Positions 44,027-53,442 of a stretch of 60,372 nt of DNA are shown piece after piece. Below the pieces are notes generated by a model, which worked only from the letters and a program-made list of their open reading frames with translations, was not told the origin of the DNA and searched no databases. The DNA comes from Aminicenans sp964648465 (GTDB lineage: Bacteria; Acidobacteriota; Aminicenantia; Aminicenantales; Aminicenantaceae), in assembly GCA_964648465.1 (NCBI GenBank), contig CAZYMU010000017.1, positions 1-60,372 on the forward strand, given 5' to 3'. Position 1 is the stretch's first letter. Each line of letters begins with the position of its first letter. The position numbers were made by a program, and so were the translations under genes.

Positions 44027-46144
44027 ATGAAAAGGACAGTCGGTATATTACTCATATTATATCTTTTCATATTTTCCTGGGGGAAAGTCTATTCCCATGG
44101 GAACTTGACAAGGAAGAATTCCAATATACTGATTATAACCATAGATACTTTGAGGTTAGACCGTGTAGGAATTTATTCGGATAAGTACGTAAAGACTCCA
44201 ACAATAGACAGTCTTGCCACCAGGTCATTTGTTTTCCGGTGGGCTTTTGCTCATAATCCCGTAACCCTTCCGTCCCATGTTAATATTATGACCGGTACTA
44301 CACCACTTTTTCACGGCATAAGTGATAATCCTGGGTTTTTTCTGGAAAAAAAATTTCTTACTATTGCTGATTACTTAAAAGCTAAGGGCTATAATACCGG
44401 TGCCTTTATAGCTGCTTATCCTCTGGATTCCCGTTTTGGCCTGAATCAGGGATTTGAAATATATGATGATCATTATGGTACCCAGAAGGTAGATTCAATC
44501 TTCTTTGTTGAACGACCGGCGGAAAGGGTTATAAAACCAGCAATAGAATGGATAAAGAACCGGGAAAAGAAATGGTTTGCTTGGATACATCTTTTTGAAC
44601 CCCATGAACCGTATGAGCCACCGCCTCCCTATGATACTCAATTCCCGAAGGATCCATATTCCGGAGAAGTAGCATGCTTGGATGCAAAACTGAAGGTACT
44701 TTTTGACTTTTTGGAAAAAAGAAACTTGTATAAGAATACTATTATTATTCTTACTGCAGACCATGGTGAGGCCTTTGGTGAAAAGGGAGAAACCTCTCAT
44801 TCATATTTTGCTTATAACAATACAATACATATCCCACTTATTCTAAATATTCCAGGGACACATGGTGGCTGGATTGAAGAAAATGTAGCACATATAGATA
44901 TATTTCCTACCCTCTGCATTTTATTGGGAGACAAAATCCCAGGCCATCTGCAGGGAAAATCCCTTGTGCCGCTTCTACGGGGAAAGAAACTTGAAGAGAG
45001 AGCGATATACTTTGAGTCTTTGACTCCATACCTAACCCGGGGGTGGGCCCCGCTTCGTGGTTATATTGAAGGAAGCAGAAAATTTATAGATCTCCCAATC
45101 AGGGAGCTATATGATTTCAAGAAGGACATTGGGGAAAATAATAACATGGCAACACCTGACAATATTGGTAAATACAGGGCTCGTTTATCTATGCTTCAAA
45201 AAGAACTTGAGGGTAAGGACAGGGTGGAGCGTTTCGGAAAAATCGATTCGAGAGAGATGAAAAAACTCGAGAGTCTTGGGTATATAACATCCAGCTTTTC
45301 AGGAGAGAAGAAAATATTTACAGAGAAGGATGATCTGAAAGTTTTAAAACCTCTCCAGAATAAAATGGTGGAAGCAGTAAAGTGGTTTTCTAATGGAAAA
45401 CGATATGAAGCCATAGAGCAAATAGAGATGCTTGTGAAACAAAGAGCAGATTTTATTATTGCCTTTGACTACCTGGCTGGTTTTTACAGAGACAGTGGTA
45501 ATCTTAAAAAGGCAATAGAGGTGCTCCAAAAAGGACTCGAACATAACAAAAACAATCTCAATCTGAAAATGAAGTTAGGAATATATTTGATTGATGATGG
45601 AAACTCAGAACAGGGGATTCCATTACTGCTTGAGTATGAGAATAGAAATCCATACAACCCGGATACTGTTAACTATCTGGGGATTGCTTATCAGAAGATG
45701 GGTGATTATGATAAGGCACTGGAGTTTTATAACAGGGCTATTAAACTGGATGAGAATTTATCCGCTGCTTATTACAACAGGGGAGCACTTTATTTAGCGG
45801 AGTGTATCAAAAATTACAAAAAAGAAACCTGTCTAAAAGCTTTAGAAGATTTTTCAAAGACACTTGAGATAGAACCTAAGCATATTAGTGCTCTTAATGG
45901 TAGAGCTGTGGCATTCAGATTGATGAAAAATTTGAGGATGGCAGTTGAGGATTGGAAAAAAGTAATTAAAATAGATCCATCCTATGCCAGGGCTTATATA
46001 TATATTGGCGAGTGTTTTTTCCAGATGAAAAAGCCGGCAGAGGCAAAAAAGTTCCTGAAACTATGCCGGGAAAAATATTATCTTGAACTTGATGCAAAGA
46101 ATCGCCAGAAACTGGATCAACTTCTTAAGACAATTAATAATTAG
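44027..46144 (+). CDS. Sulfatase-fold protein with Thr active site and C-terminal TPRs
   Basis: Exported protein of 705 residues: signal peptide (about 1-23), alkaline-phosphatase/sulfatase-fold domain (about 32-400) and tetratricopeptide repeats (about 440-700, e.g. VNYLGIAYQKMGDYDKALEF). Metal-binding residues are visible in ITIDTLRLDR (Asp40) and ILTADHGEAFGEKGETSH. The sulfatase signature C/S-x-P-S-R is replaced by TLPSH (Thr80 to His84), so no formylglycine can form; Thr is the nucleophile in phosphotransferase and phosphodiesterase branches of the fold. It is therefore more likely to act on phosphate esters or to be a transferase. Closely similar in layout to the 710-residue protein at 53424-55556. 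Confidence 0.8.
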   Translation: MKRTVGILLILYLFIFSWGKVYSHGNLTRKNSNILIITIDTLRLDRVGIYSDKYVKTPTIDSLATRSFVFRWAFAHNPVTLPSHVNIMTGTTPLFHGISDNPGFFLEKKFLTIADYLKAKGYNTGAFIAAYPLDSRFGLNQGFEIYDDHYGTQKVDSIFFVERPAERVIKPAIEWIKNREKKWFAWIHLFEPHEPYEPPPPYDTQFPKDPYSGEVACLDAKLKVLFDFLEKRNLYKNTIIILTADHGEAFGEKGETSHSYFAYNNTIHIPLILNIPGTHGGWIEENVAHIDIFPTLCILLGDKIPGHLQGKSLVPLLRGKKLEERAIYFESLTPYLTRGWAPLRGYIEGSRKFIDLPIRELYDFKKDIGENNNMATPDNIGKYRARLSMLQKELEGKDRVERFGKIDSREMKKLESLGYITSSFSGEKKIFTEKDDLKVLKPLQNKMVEAVKWFSNGKRYEAIEQIEMLVKQRADFIIAFDYLAGFYRDSGNLKKAIEVLQKGLEHNKNNLNLKMKLGIYLIDDGNSEQGIPLLLEYENRNPYNPDTVNYLGIAYQKMGDYDKALEFYNRAIKLDENLSAAYYNRGALYLAECIKNYKKETCLKALEDFSKTLEIEPKHISALNGRAVAFRLMKNLRMAVEDWKKVIKIDPSYARAYIYIGECFFQMKKPAEAKKFLKLCREKYYLELDAKNRQKLDQLLKTINN

Positions 46145-46219
46145 GTAAATTGCAAAATGTTCCATTCACACCAAGGCTCAGTCTCAACTGTCTATGGCGG
46201 CTGAGGAGAAAATTGTGAC

Positions 46220-46265
46220 TTTTGCATTGACGAGATATAATTTTTCTATATATTATTAGCATCAG
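46220..46265 (+). repeat. 46-bp promoter repeat, copy 2
   Basis: Second copy of the sequence at 43970-44015 with two substitutions. It lies 22 bases before the dihydroorotate dehydrogenase-like gene. Both copies stand immediately upstream of a gene on the same strand, so the pair could bring two genes under the same control or simply record a duplicated upstream segment. Confidence 0.75.
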
Positions 46266-46287
46266 AGAAGCTTTCAAGGAGAAAAGC

Positions 46288-47259
46288 ATGGCAGATTTAA
46301 CTACATCTTATATGGGATTAAAACTCAGAAATCCGATAATCGTGGGCAGCAGCGATTTAACAAAGACTGTATCAGGTATAAAAAAATGTGAAGAGGCTGG
46401 AGTGGGCGCAGTAATAATGAAGTCGATATTCGAAGAACAGTTTTTAGCAGAAGAGAATATTCATGTCCATCCGGAGGCGCTTGATTATATGAGGGGAGGG
46501 GGATTGTTGGAATATGCTCCTCACTCGATTACTCGAATGATTGAAGAGGCAAAAAAAGATGTAAGCATTCCCATTATTGCCAGCATTAACTGTCAAACAC
46601 CCAAACTATGGCCGAGTTTTGCCAGACAGATTCAACAGGCCGGGGCGGATGGGTTGGAGCTGAATATTTATTTTCTTCCGATTGATGTTGATTCACCTTG
46701 TAAAGTTTACGAAGAACAACACCTTCGAATTCTTGAAGAAGTAAAAAAGGAAGTTTCCATTCCAGTATCTTTGAAGCTCATGTTACAGATTACTTCTGTT
46801 CCTTATTTAGCAAACAGGCTAGCTCAAGCTGGTAGTGACGCCCTTGTTCTCTTTAACTGGTTTCTCGAGCCAGATATTGATGTCAAGAATCTTAAGACAA
46901 GGACTATCATTGGAAAAGGAAATTTCTATCAGTCCTTAAGATGGATAGCTCTTTTGGCTCATAGGATTGACTGTGATCTTGCCTCATCTGGAGGAGTTCA
47001 AGAGGCTGAAGACATTGTGAAGCAGATTCTTGCTGGCGCTTCTGCTGTTCAAGTTTGTACTCTTTTATACGAAAAGGGACTTGATGAGATAAAAAACCTG
47101 TTGAACGGAATGGAAACCTGGATGGATGAACATCGGTATTCGGAAATTGAGGATTTTAAAGGAGAGCTTTCCTTTAAAAGACAAGAATTGAGTTTTAAAA
47201 ATTTAGGAGAGGCAGGAGCTTATTTTCGGGCTCAATACTTGGAAGCTTATTCAAAATGA
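46288..47259 (+). CDS. Dihydroorotate dehydrogenase-like flavoprotein
   Basis: TIM-barrel flavoprotein of 323 residues in the dihydroorotate dehydrogenase-like group. The start ADLTTSYMGLKLRNPIIVGS is diagnostic, followed by GAVIMKSIFEEQFLAEEN and the FMN-phosphate region LASSGGVQEAEDIVKQILAG near residues 231-250. The stretch LNIYFLPIDVDSPCKVYEEQ occupies the place of the catalytic loop, and the orotate-binding Asn set of true PyrD is not complete. It is therefore likely not the pyrimidine-pathway enzyme; members of this group often sit near pyruvate or amino-acid oxidoreductases with unknown substrate. AAGGAG precedes the ATG. Confidence 0.8.
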   Translation: MADLTTSYMGLKLRNPIIVGSSDLTKTVSGIKKCEEAGVGAVIMKSIFEEQFLAEENIHVHPEALDYMRGGGLLEYAPHSITRMIEEAKKDVSIPIIASINCQTPKLWPSFARQIQQAGADGLELNIYFLPIDVDSPCKVYEEQHLRILEEVKKEVSIPVSLKLMLQITSVPYLANRLAQAGSDALVLFNWFLEPDIDVKNLKTRTIIGKGNFYQSLRWIALLAHRIDCDLASSGGVQEAEDIVKQILAGASAVQVCTLLYEKGLDEIKNLLNGMETWMDEHRYSEIEDFKGELSFKRQELSFKNLGEAGAYFRAQYLEAYSK

Positions 47260-47345
47260 ATATATGATAATCTCTCTCTTGAGTATACTTCTGATATTCA
47301 GAGGGATAACGATAGATAATAAGGAATTTATTGAGGAGTGAAAAC

Positions 47346-49442
47346 ATGAAAAATCATAAATTATGGATGCTAATTGTTTGTGTTGCATTATTTATAGGTA
47401 TTGCGAACAAGGCAATTGCTGAAAAAAGAACGTTTTCTCTTGAACAAATATTGAGCAGTGCCTATCCTAAGCAACTGGTAGCGGCAAAACATGCCGACCG
47501 GATTGCGTGGGTCTTTTATGTTGAAGGTGAGCACAATGTCTGGACAGCCGCAGCCCCGGATTTTAAGCCGGTGAATCTTACCGGTTTTGTAAAAGATGAG
47601 GTATTTGAAATCCCTGATGTTCAGATAACCGATAACGGTTCCATTGTTGTGTATGTGCGTGGGGGATACCCGAACAGCAAGGGATGGGTCACAAATCCGA
47701 AAAGTGATCCGGACGGAATGGAACAGGCTATCTGGGCAGTTAAGACGATTGGAGGAGAACCCTGGAAAGTTGCTCTGGGGAACAATCCTGTACTATCGCC
47801 GGATGGGAAATGGGTTCTTTTGGAAAAAGAAGGACAGATTTATAGAGTTACTCTGCAGCCACCATGTGAAACCGGAAATGAGGCATTGCCGGAACAACTG
47901 TTTAAAGCTGCTGGTAGAAATGGAAATCCCTGCTGGTCGCCAGATGGGAAACGATTGGCTTTTATCAGCAGTCGGGATGACCACAGTTTTATAGGAGTTT
48001 TCGATTTTAAGACACGTAAAATCACCTGGCTGACTCCCAGTGTAGACCGAGACAGCGATCCGCATTGGTCGCCGGATGGGAAGCAGATAGCTTTCTTGCG
48101 AAGGCCGGGGTTGCAATATAATGAGGTATTTAACTACTGGAGGCGGGGGGAGCCTTCTAGATTGGTAATCTGGATCGCTGATATGGATACAGGAAAAGGC
48201 CGAGAGCTGTGGAGTTCGATAGATAAAGAACCTAAGTTTTATTCCATTCACAACTTCCAGTGGATAGCGAATAATCGGATTTTGTTTACGGCCGAGCACG
48301 ACAATTGGAATCATGTTTTTTCGATGTCATTATCTGGGGGAGAGCCTGTAGATCTTACTCCTGGGGAGGCTTTTGTTGAGCATCTGGGTTTATCGAGTGA
48401 TGGAGAAACGCTTTTTTTCAGCAGTAACCTGGCTGATATTCACGGGCGGCATATCTGGAAAGTTGCTACATCTGGAGGTAAAGCGGAACAGCTAACCCAA
48501 GGGCCAACCATCGGGACTTATCCGGTTGCATTTTCATCGGGAAAGAATGTCGCTTTTTTGCATTCCACGGCAAAATATCCTATGTCGATAGCGCTTGTTC
48601 CTGCAGATGGGGGTAAAACAAAAATCATCGCACCGCTGAAGCTGTCTACAAAATTTCCTCTAGATGAACTTGTTGTTCCAAAGCTTGTGATTGTAAAGGC
48701 TGAAGATGGGCTGGAGATTCCATGCCAGCTTTTTCTCCCTAAGGATGCAAAAGCTGGGGATAGCAGACCGGGAATTGTGTATACACATGGTGGCCCTATA
48801 CGCCAGATGCTACTGGGCTGGCACTATATGGAATTCTATTCGGAGGCCTATGGGATAAACCAATATTTTGCCAATCGAGGCTATGTAGTGATTTCGATCA
48901 ATTACAGGAGCGGGATAGGGTATGGACGTTCCTTCCGGGACGCACCTAACACCGGGAGGAAAGGTGCATCGGAGTACCAGGATGTTGTTGCCGGAGCTAG
49001 ATATTTGCAAGAAAGGCCTGAGGTTGATCCTGAAAGAGTGGGGCTCTGGGGATTGTCTTACGGTGGTCTGTTGACAGCCATGGGACTGGCACGCAATTCC
49101 GATATATTTAAGGTGGGTGTAGATATGGCCGGGGTTCATGACTGGTCGCAGTTTGTTAGGAGCCGCTCTGATGAAGAAAACGATAAGAAACTAGCTTTTG
49201 AATCTTCTCCGGTAGCCAGTGTCAAAAAGTGGACATCTCCGGTTTTATTCGTACATGGTGATGATGACCGTAATGTTCCCTTTTCGCAAACTGTAGATTT
49301 AGTCCAAAAGCTCAGGCTAAAAGGGGATGTACATATCGAATTGGTAATATGCCCGGATGAGCCGCATGAGTTTTTATTATATAAAAACCGGATGAGCGCC
49401 TATAATGCTAGCGTTGAATTTTTGGACAGGTTTTTGAGATGA
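47346..49442 (+). CDS. S9 family serine peptidase (prolyl oligopeptidase type)
   Basis: Exported peptidase of 698 residues: signal peptide (about 1-24), a beta-propeller built from TolB/PD40-like repeats (WSPDGKRLAFISS, WSPDGKQIAFLRR), and a C-terminal alpha/beta-hydrolase domain. The nucleophile elbow GLSYGG has Ser571, the Asp lies in VHGDDDRNVP and the His in DEPHEF, completing the catalytic triad. This layout fits acylaminoacyl-peptidase or dipeptidyl-peptidase-like enzymes that cut short peptides, often after proline. ATG 47346 is chosen because GAGGAG is 7 bases before it; the frame is open from TTG 47331. It would complement the Xaa-Pro aminopeptidase in peptide use. Confidence 0.9.
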   Translation: MKNHKLWMLIVCVALFIGIANKAIAEKRTFSLEQILSSAYPKQLVAAKHADRIAWVFYVEGEHNVWTAAAPDFKPVNLTGFVKDEVFEIPDVQITDNGSIVVYVRGGYPNSKGWVTNPKSDPDGMEQAIWAVKTIGGEPWKVALGNNPVLSPDGKWVLLEKEGQIYRVTLQPPCETGNEALPEQLFKAAGRNGNPCWSPDGKRLAFISSRDDHSFIGVFDFKTRKITWLTPSVDRDSDPHWSPDGKQIAFLRRPGLQYNEVFNYWRRGEPSRLVIWIADMDTGKGRELWSSIDKEPKFYSIHNFQWIANNRILFTAEHDNWNHVFSMSLSGGEPVDLTPGEAFVEHLGLSSDGETLFFSSNLADIHGRHIWKVATSGGKAEQLTQGPTIGTYPVAFSSGKNVAFLHSTAKYPMSIALVPADGGKTKIIAPLKLSTKFPLDELVVPKLVIVKAEDGLEIPCQLFLPKDAKAGDSRPGIVYTHGGPIRQMLLGWHYMEFYSEAYGINQYFANRGYVVISINYRSGIGYGRSFRDAPNTGRKGASEYQDVVAGARYLQERPEVDPERVGLWGLSYGGLLTAMGLARNSDIFKVGVDMAGVHDWSQFVRSRSDEENDKKLAFESSPVASVKKWTSPVLFVHGDDDRNVPFSQTVDLVQKLRLKGDVHIELVICPDEPHEFLLYKNRMSAYNASVEFLDRFLR

Positions 49443-49497
49443 TTTAATTTTCAATCAATTGAGTCGATCTGACCCAAAATTACAAGATTAATTCAAA

Positions 49498-50343
49498 CTA
49501 TTTCTGTGCTAGTTGGAGATCAACCCAGAAAGAATATTTCTTTGGGATTCTCCTCCTCATCGATGCCATAGACGACGAACTGGCTCTGCCCCCGCTTCTT
49601 TCATCTGAAAACTCGCCAGCTTTTGTTGCTGTGGTTCTTGTACTTTGCTCACCAAGCTGCCTCATCCTTGCCTCTCTCATCTCTTTCGTCATGCCTCCCC
49701 ATTCAAAACCAATTTTGATGCTCTTACCAGCTTCTGTCCCTATCCCTGGATCAAGATCTGACTGTTTCTCCAGAGGAATGGCAAATTCATAAACGAACGT
49801 TTTTTCTTGGCTTGAGATCCTGAATACAGCCTTTTTAATTTCACTGCTTTCTGTGTCTGGGGAAGATGACTTGCTCTTTTTGTTTATAATTTTATAGTTC
49901 TGTATGTTGTAATAAGGAGTTTTTAGAATTTGAGTTTTTCTTTCCTCAGAGATTGGCCCCTGGTCCTGTTCTATAAGAGCAATAAACTGATCAGCAGGAA
50001 TACGCTTACTTAAAAATGTAAGGCCATGATCTTTTTTATTTTTTCCTTCGGTGTTGAAATAGATTGTCATACCGCTAGCTCTGATTGAGCTTAAGTACTT
50101 AGGATCCTTGAAGATGAACAGAATATAAACGTAATCAGAATCATTCCTGAATGCATAATCAATTTGTGCTTTTTTCTCAAAAGTAAAAGAATTTCCTGCC
50201 CAGTCATCGGTAGAACCATCGATTTTAATGGGAACATTCGTCCATTTACTAGTAACTGCTGTATTTTTAGCTGTAGCTGTAAAAGAAATGTTTAATATTA
50301 ATAGTGAAATTAAGAATATTTTTAGGAAGGATATTTTTTTCAT
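49498..50343 (-). CDS. Exported CBM9/DOMON-like protein
   Basis: Exported protein of 281 residues, last gene of the reverse-strand envelope cluster. A signal peptide (about 1-25) is followed by KWTNVPIKIDGSTDDWAGNS (34-53), the typical opening of carbohydrate-binding-module-9-like or DOMON sandwiches, and by YVYILFIFKDPKYLSSIRAS and a long strand region to about 230. The C-terminus is Ser/Arg-rich (RSGGRASSSSMASMRRRIPK) and looks disordered. No catalytic motif is visible. It follows the GWxTD/TPR gene by 83 bases. The domain may bind sugars, haem or protein partners; which is unknown. Confidence 0.6.
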   Translation of the reverse strand: MKKISFLKIFLISLLILNISFTATAKNTAVTSKWTNVPIKIDGSTDDWAGNSFTFEKKAQIDYAFRNDSDYVYILFIFKDPKYLSSIRASGMTIYFNTEGKNKKDHGLTFLSKRIPADQFIALIEQDQGPISEERKTQILKTPYYNIQNYKIINKKSKSSSPDTESSEIKKAVFRISSQEKTFVYEFAIPLEKQSDLDPGIGTEAGKSIKIGFEWGGMTKEMREARMRQLGEQSTRTTATKAGEFSDERSGGRASSSSMASMRRRIPKKYSFWVDLQLAQK

Positions 50344-50426
50344 TACTTTTCCTCCTATTTTTTGTGATCAATTATTATAATATAAATTATTGTCTATTTA
50401 ATGCAATTGTCCTGTCTTGATAGTTG

Positions 50427-52502
50427 CTATTTCTTTTCGATTTCATCGATTAAATTTTTCACATCTGGTTGTTTTGAATTCAGACTGAGAGATGCTTTGA
50501 GGGCATTCAATGCATTTTCCCTTTTTCCAGTTTTGAAGTAACAAAAACCAAGAGAGTTGAGAAGACTGATATCGCTGTTATAAATCTCATTTCCTTTTTG
50601 TAAGTTTTCGATAGCCTTTGAGTAGTCTCCCATTCCCATGTAAGCTTTTCCTTTTATTAGATAATAATCGAATCTGAACTTTTTGTCGTTCTCTATGCTT
50701 TCACTCAATTTCAGGCTTTTTCCATATTTCTTAAATTTGAACAAGAAATGAGCATATTCAATCAGTCCCTTTTTATAATCAGGATTGGCTTCATAAGCTT
50801 TTTCATAACTAGCTTCGGCTTTTTCATACTCTCCAACGTTTTCATATTGATGAGCCATCATGTTGAAATAAAGATAATTGTTGAGCAGAGAAAAAGCCTT
50901 TGAGTGTGCTATAGGATGTGCAATGACTTCCTGAGTCGAAATGATGAAGTTTACAGTTTTCTCATCGATTGTCACTCCGTTTTTATCTTTCAAGCTCAAC
51001 GTCATCTTATAATAATCTGGAGACAATTCTCCTCCTGAAATAGTATTCGTAACAGGTATAGATTTCCTTAAGGGATAGTTATTTAATCTTAAATTAAAAG
51101 ATTTTAGTATTGGATTCTCTGGCTTGAGGCCCTTTATCACAACTCCAACTTTGCCATCATCCCAGAGGCTTTGATTTATATTCGAGAGAATAAAAAAGAA
51201 AGAAATATCTTCTGATGCAGCAAAATTGTTTTTGGGGTCAATGACTAGTTTCTTATCCAAAATCTTAAAGGGAATGTGCATATTATTGTTGTAAGATTGG
51301 AATTTATAGCCGATTAAAGGGCTTGTAATCTGGGGAGATTCTGAATCCTCGGGAATTGTAATATTTTTCTCAAATATACTGAATTCTTTGGCTACAGAAT
51401 TCTGGAGGAGAATGACCAATTTGTATTTACCCTCTATGGCTGGGAAGCAGTCCTCGATAGAAATTCCATTTCCTCTTATCTTGTCAAGGTCTTCAGGAGA
51501 AAAATAAAATGGAAAATTTCTTCTATACTGAAAAATAATTTGCTCTTTAATCCTTAGACTAACTGTAAGATTAAAGTTAGAGAAATATTGATCTTTTGGC
51601 TCATAATAATCGAGGGGAATACTTTTGGGTGCAATGGAAAAGTGCAAAAAAGTTATCCCCATGATAGGATCTTTTATTAATGACAGTTGGGTATCATTTT
51701 CGATAAAATTTTCCATGTATTCTGTGCTGACCATTCCTTTATAATCAAGAAAATGAGTTGCATAGGTTGGATTGACATTCTTTTTTGGCGATTCGATAAT
51801 TTCAGCAAGCATGATAGTGTTTTGAGGGGAAGGTGTATAATTGTAAGGGATGTCGCCAGGAATAATGGATAGAGCAACAAGTGATAAAGTTGGAGCAAGT
51901 TCTCTGATCTTCTCATACATACTTTGATAATCTTCCATGGCAAAACCCTTGGAATGGATCATTAAACGTCCAGGCCCATCGGAAACTGGGTCATACAGCT
52001 TGAATTCTCCGATACCACCTCTTTGATAAAAGACTAGTCCAAAGTGAGCTGGCAGCCCTTTTGTCTTGTCTCCGTAATAATACCAGATTTCACAGGGATA
52101 AAGTCCAAGTGTTCCGTAAAACCTCTCTTTGCTTACAGGTTCTCCAAGGATGATGTAAAACATACCCTGGTCCGTCTTCCATCCAGGCCGTACGGTTTGG
52201 CGTCTGAAAATCTTGTTAGCATGATTAAACCGCTCAATATGCTCCTCTCTGAATTCGTTTTGAGGAGTGCCAGGAGTAGGATCACGCTGTTTCCAGAATG
52301 TTTTTATAAAAGTGTCCCTTTCTATGTTCGAGGCAAGTTGCATGAAAACATCTTTTTCTTCAGGAAGTATGATGTAATGAGTAAGATCCAGAAAGTTTCT
52401 GTATTTTGAGGGAAGGTCTTTCTCTTTGATTTTCACTCCGGAGTAAAGAAGCGAAAACACTGAAAGAAATAATAGGATATACAATGATGCATTTTTTTTC
52501 AT
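50427..52502 (-). CDS. GWxTD-domain protein with C-terminal TPRs
   Basis: Exported protein of 691 residues. Signal peptide (about 1-21) is followed by a GWxTD domain: LTHYIILPEEKDVFMQLASN, WKQRDPTPGTPQNEF near 72-86, and the name-giving GWKTDQGMFYIILGEPV near 107-123. A middle region of beta-strands (about 220-520) and three TPRs (about 545-680: YEKAEASYEKAYEANPDYKK, YSKAIENLQKGNEIYNSDIS) complete it. GWxTD proteins are restricted mainly to Acidobacteriota, Aminicenantes and some Bacteroidota and have no established function. It starts 22 bases after the stop of a second GWxTD gene and is thus in the same operon. Confidence 0.82.
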   Translation of the reverse strand: MKKNASLYILLFLSVFSLLYSGVKIKEKDLPSKYRNFLDLTHYIILPEEKDVFMQLASNIERDTFIKTFWKQRDPTPGTPQNEFREEHIERFNHANKIFRRQTVRPGWKTDQGMFYIILGEPVSKERFYGTLGLYPCEIWYYYGDKTKGLPAHFGLVFYQRGGIGEFKLYDPVSDGPGRLMIHSKGFAMEDYQSMYEKIRELAPTLSLVALSIIPGDIPYNYTPSPQNTIMLAEIIESPKKNVNPTYATHFLDYKGMVSTEYMENFIENDTQLSLIKDPIMGITFLHFSIAPKSIPLDYYEPKDQYFSNFNLTVSLRIKEQIIFQYRRNFPFYFSPEDLDKIRGNGISIEDCFPAIEGKYKLVILLQNSVAKEFSIFEKNITIPEDSESPQITSPLIGYKFQSYNNNMHIPFKILDKKLVIDPKNNFAASEDISFFFILSNINQSLWDDGKVGVVIKGLKPENPILKSFNLRLNNYPLRKSIPVTNTISGGELSPDYYKMTLSLKDKNGVTIDEKTVNFIISTQEVIAHPIAHSKAFSLLNNYLYFNMMAHQYENVGEYEKAEASYEKAYEANPDYKKGLIEYAHFLFKFKKYGKSLKLSESIENDKKFRFDYYLIKGKAYMGMGDYSKAIENLQKGNEIYNSDISLLNSLGFCYFKTGKRENALNALKASLSLNSKQPDVKNLIDEIEKK

Positions 52503-52524
52503 TAATCTCTAACCTTTCAAACTA

Positions 52525-53442
52525 TTAGTTTTTAATCTCAAATATCTTTCTTGTCTTGCCGTTATCTAGTTTTCCAGTGATTATCACATCGATATAATAT
52601 TTTCCTGACTGTAAGTCATAAGGAAAGGAAAATTCGACTTTTTTTAGCTTCACAATCTCCTCTTCAGACCTTGCAAAAGTCCTGGGCTCATCTAGTTTAT
52701 CCTTCTTATTATCATTTTGCTTGTAGATAAAAATCTCAAATTCAAAATCGGCCTTGAGAAGCCCATTTTCCTCTGTAAACGTTAGATAATCCGTAGGAAT
52801 CGATACAACAAACTCTTTCTTTGCCTTATTGTACACTAAATCAAAATCAATAAATTTCCTTGCTTCCAACTCATCTTGAAAAATAAACCCAAACTTGGCA
52901 CTTTCAATAGCATCAAAAAGATCCCCGTATATACCAGAATATGGATCCAGAGTATAATGACCGGTATAATTCTTGTCGAGAAACATCACTGCAAACGCGT
53001 ATCTGTAATAAACCCACCAGAGAATAGGGCCTCTAACTCCGGGCATATTATGCGTGTGAATTTCATCAATCTTATCAGGAAAACCAAGGTAGATATAAAT
53101 CCTTCCCCGATCTGTCTTCCATCCCGGAGGCCCTTCTTTGAAGCGTTGGTTGGCATATTCTATTCTGCGGTAAAATTCATCCTTGAATTCATTTTCTTTT
53201 GTCTTTGGAGTGGGATCTCTCTTTTCCCAAAATTCTCTGATGAATTCTTGTCTTGACTCTATGTCAGGAAGATGGTAGAAAATATTTTTCTCTTGATTTG
53301 TTATAATGAGATAAGCATATTCAAAAAAATCCTTGCTTTCCGGGTCGAGTTCTATGTTTCTTGAAGAGGAACAGTTCATCGTTCCTAAAAAAACAACACT
53401 AAGCATGAATAGATAACAGTATGCTAGGAATTTTCGTTGCAT
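52525..53442 (-). CDS. GWxTD-domain lipoprotein
   Basis: Predicted lipoprotein of 305 residues with a signal sequence ending in lipobox-like GTMNC (Cys24) and then a single GWxTD domain: YAYLIITNQEKNIFYHLPDI, WEKRDPTPKTKENEF near 92-106, and GWKTDRGRIYIYLGFPD near 127-143, followed by a beta-rich part up to the end (GKYYIDVIITGKLDNGKTRK). It lacks the TPR tail of its neighbour. Its start overlaps the end of the sulfatase-fold gene by 19 bases, showing tight coupling. Two GWxTD proteins side by side, one lipidated, suggest they act as a pair at the envelope. Confidence 0.82.
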   Translation of the reverse strand: MQRKFLAYCYLFMLSVVFLGTMNCSSSRNIELDPESKDFFEYAYLIITNQEKNIFYHLPDIESRQEFIREFWEKRDPTPKTKENEFKDEFYRRIEYANQRFKEGPPGWKTDRGRIYIYLGFPDKIDEIHTHNMPGVRGPILWWVYYRYAFAVMFLDKNYTGHYTLDPYSGIYGDLFDAIESAKFGFIFQDELEARKFIDFDLVYNKAKKEFVVSIPTDYLTFTEENGLLKADFEFEIFIYKQNDNKKDKLDEPRTFARSEEEIVKLKKVEFSFPYDLQSGKYYIDVIITGKLDNGKTRKIFEIKN

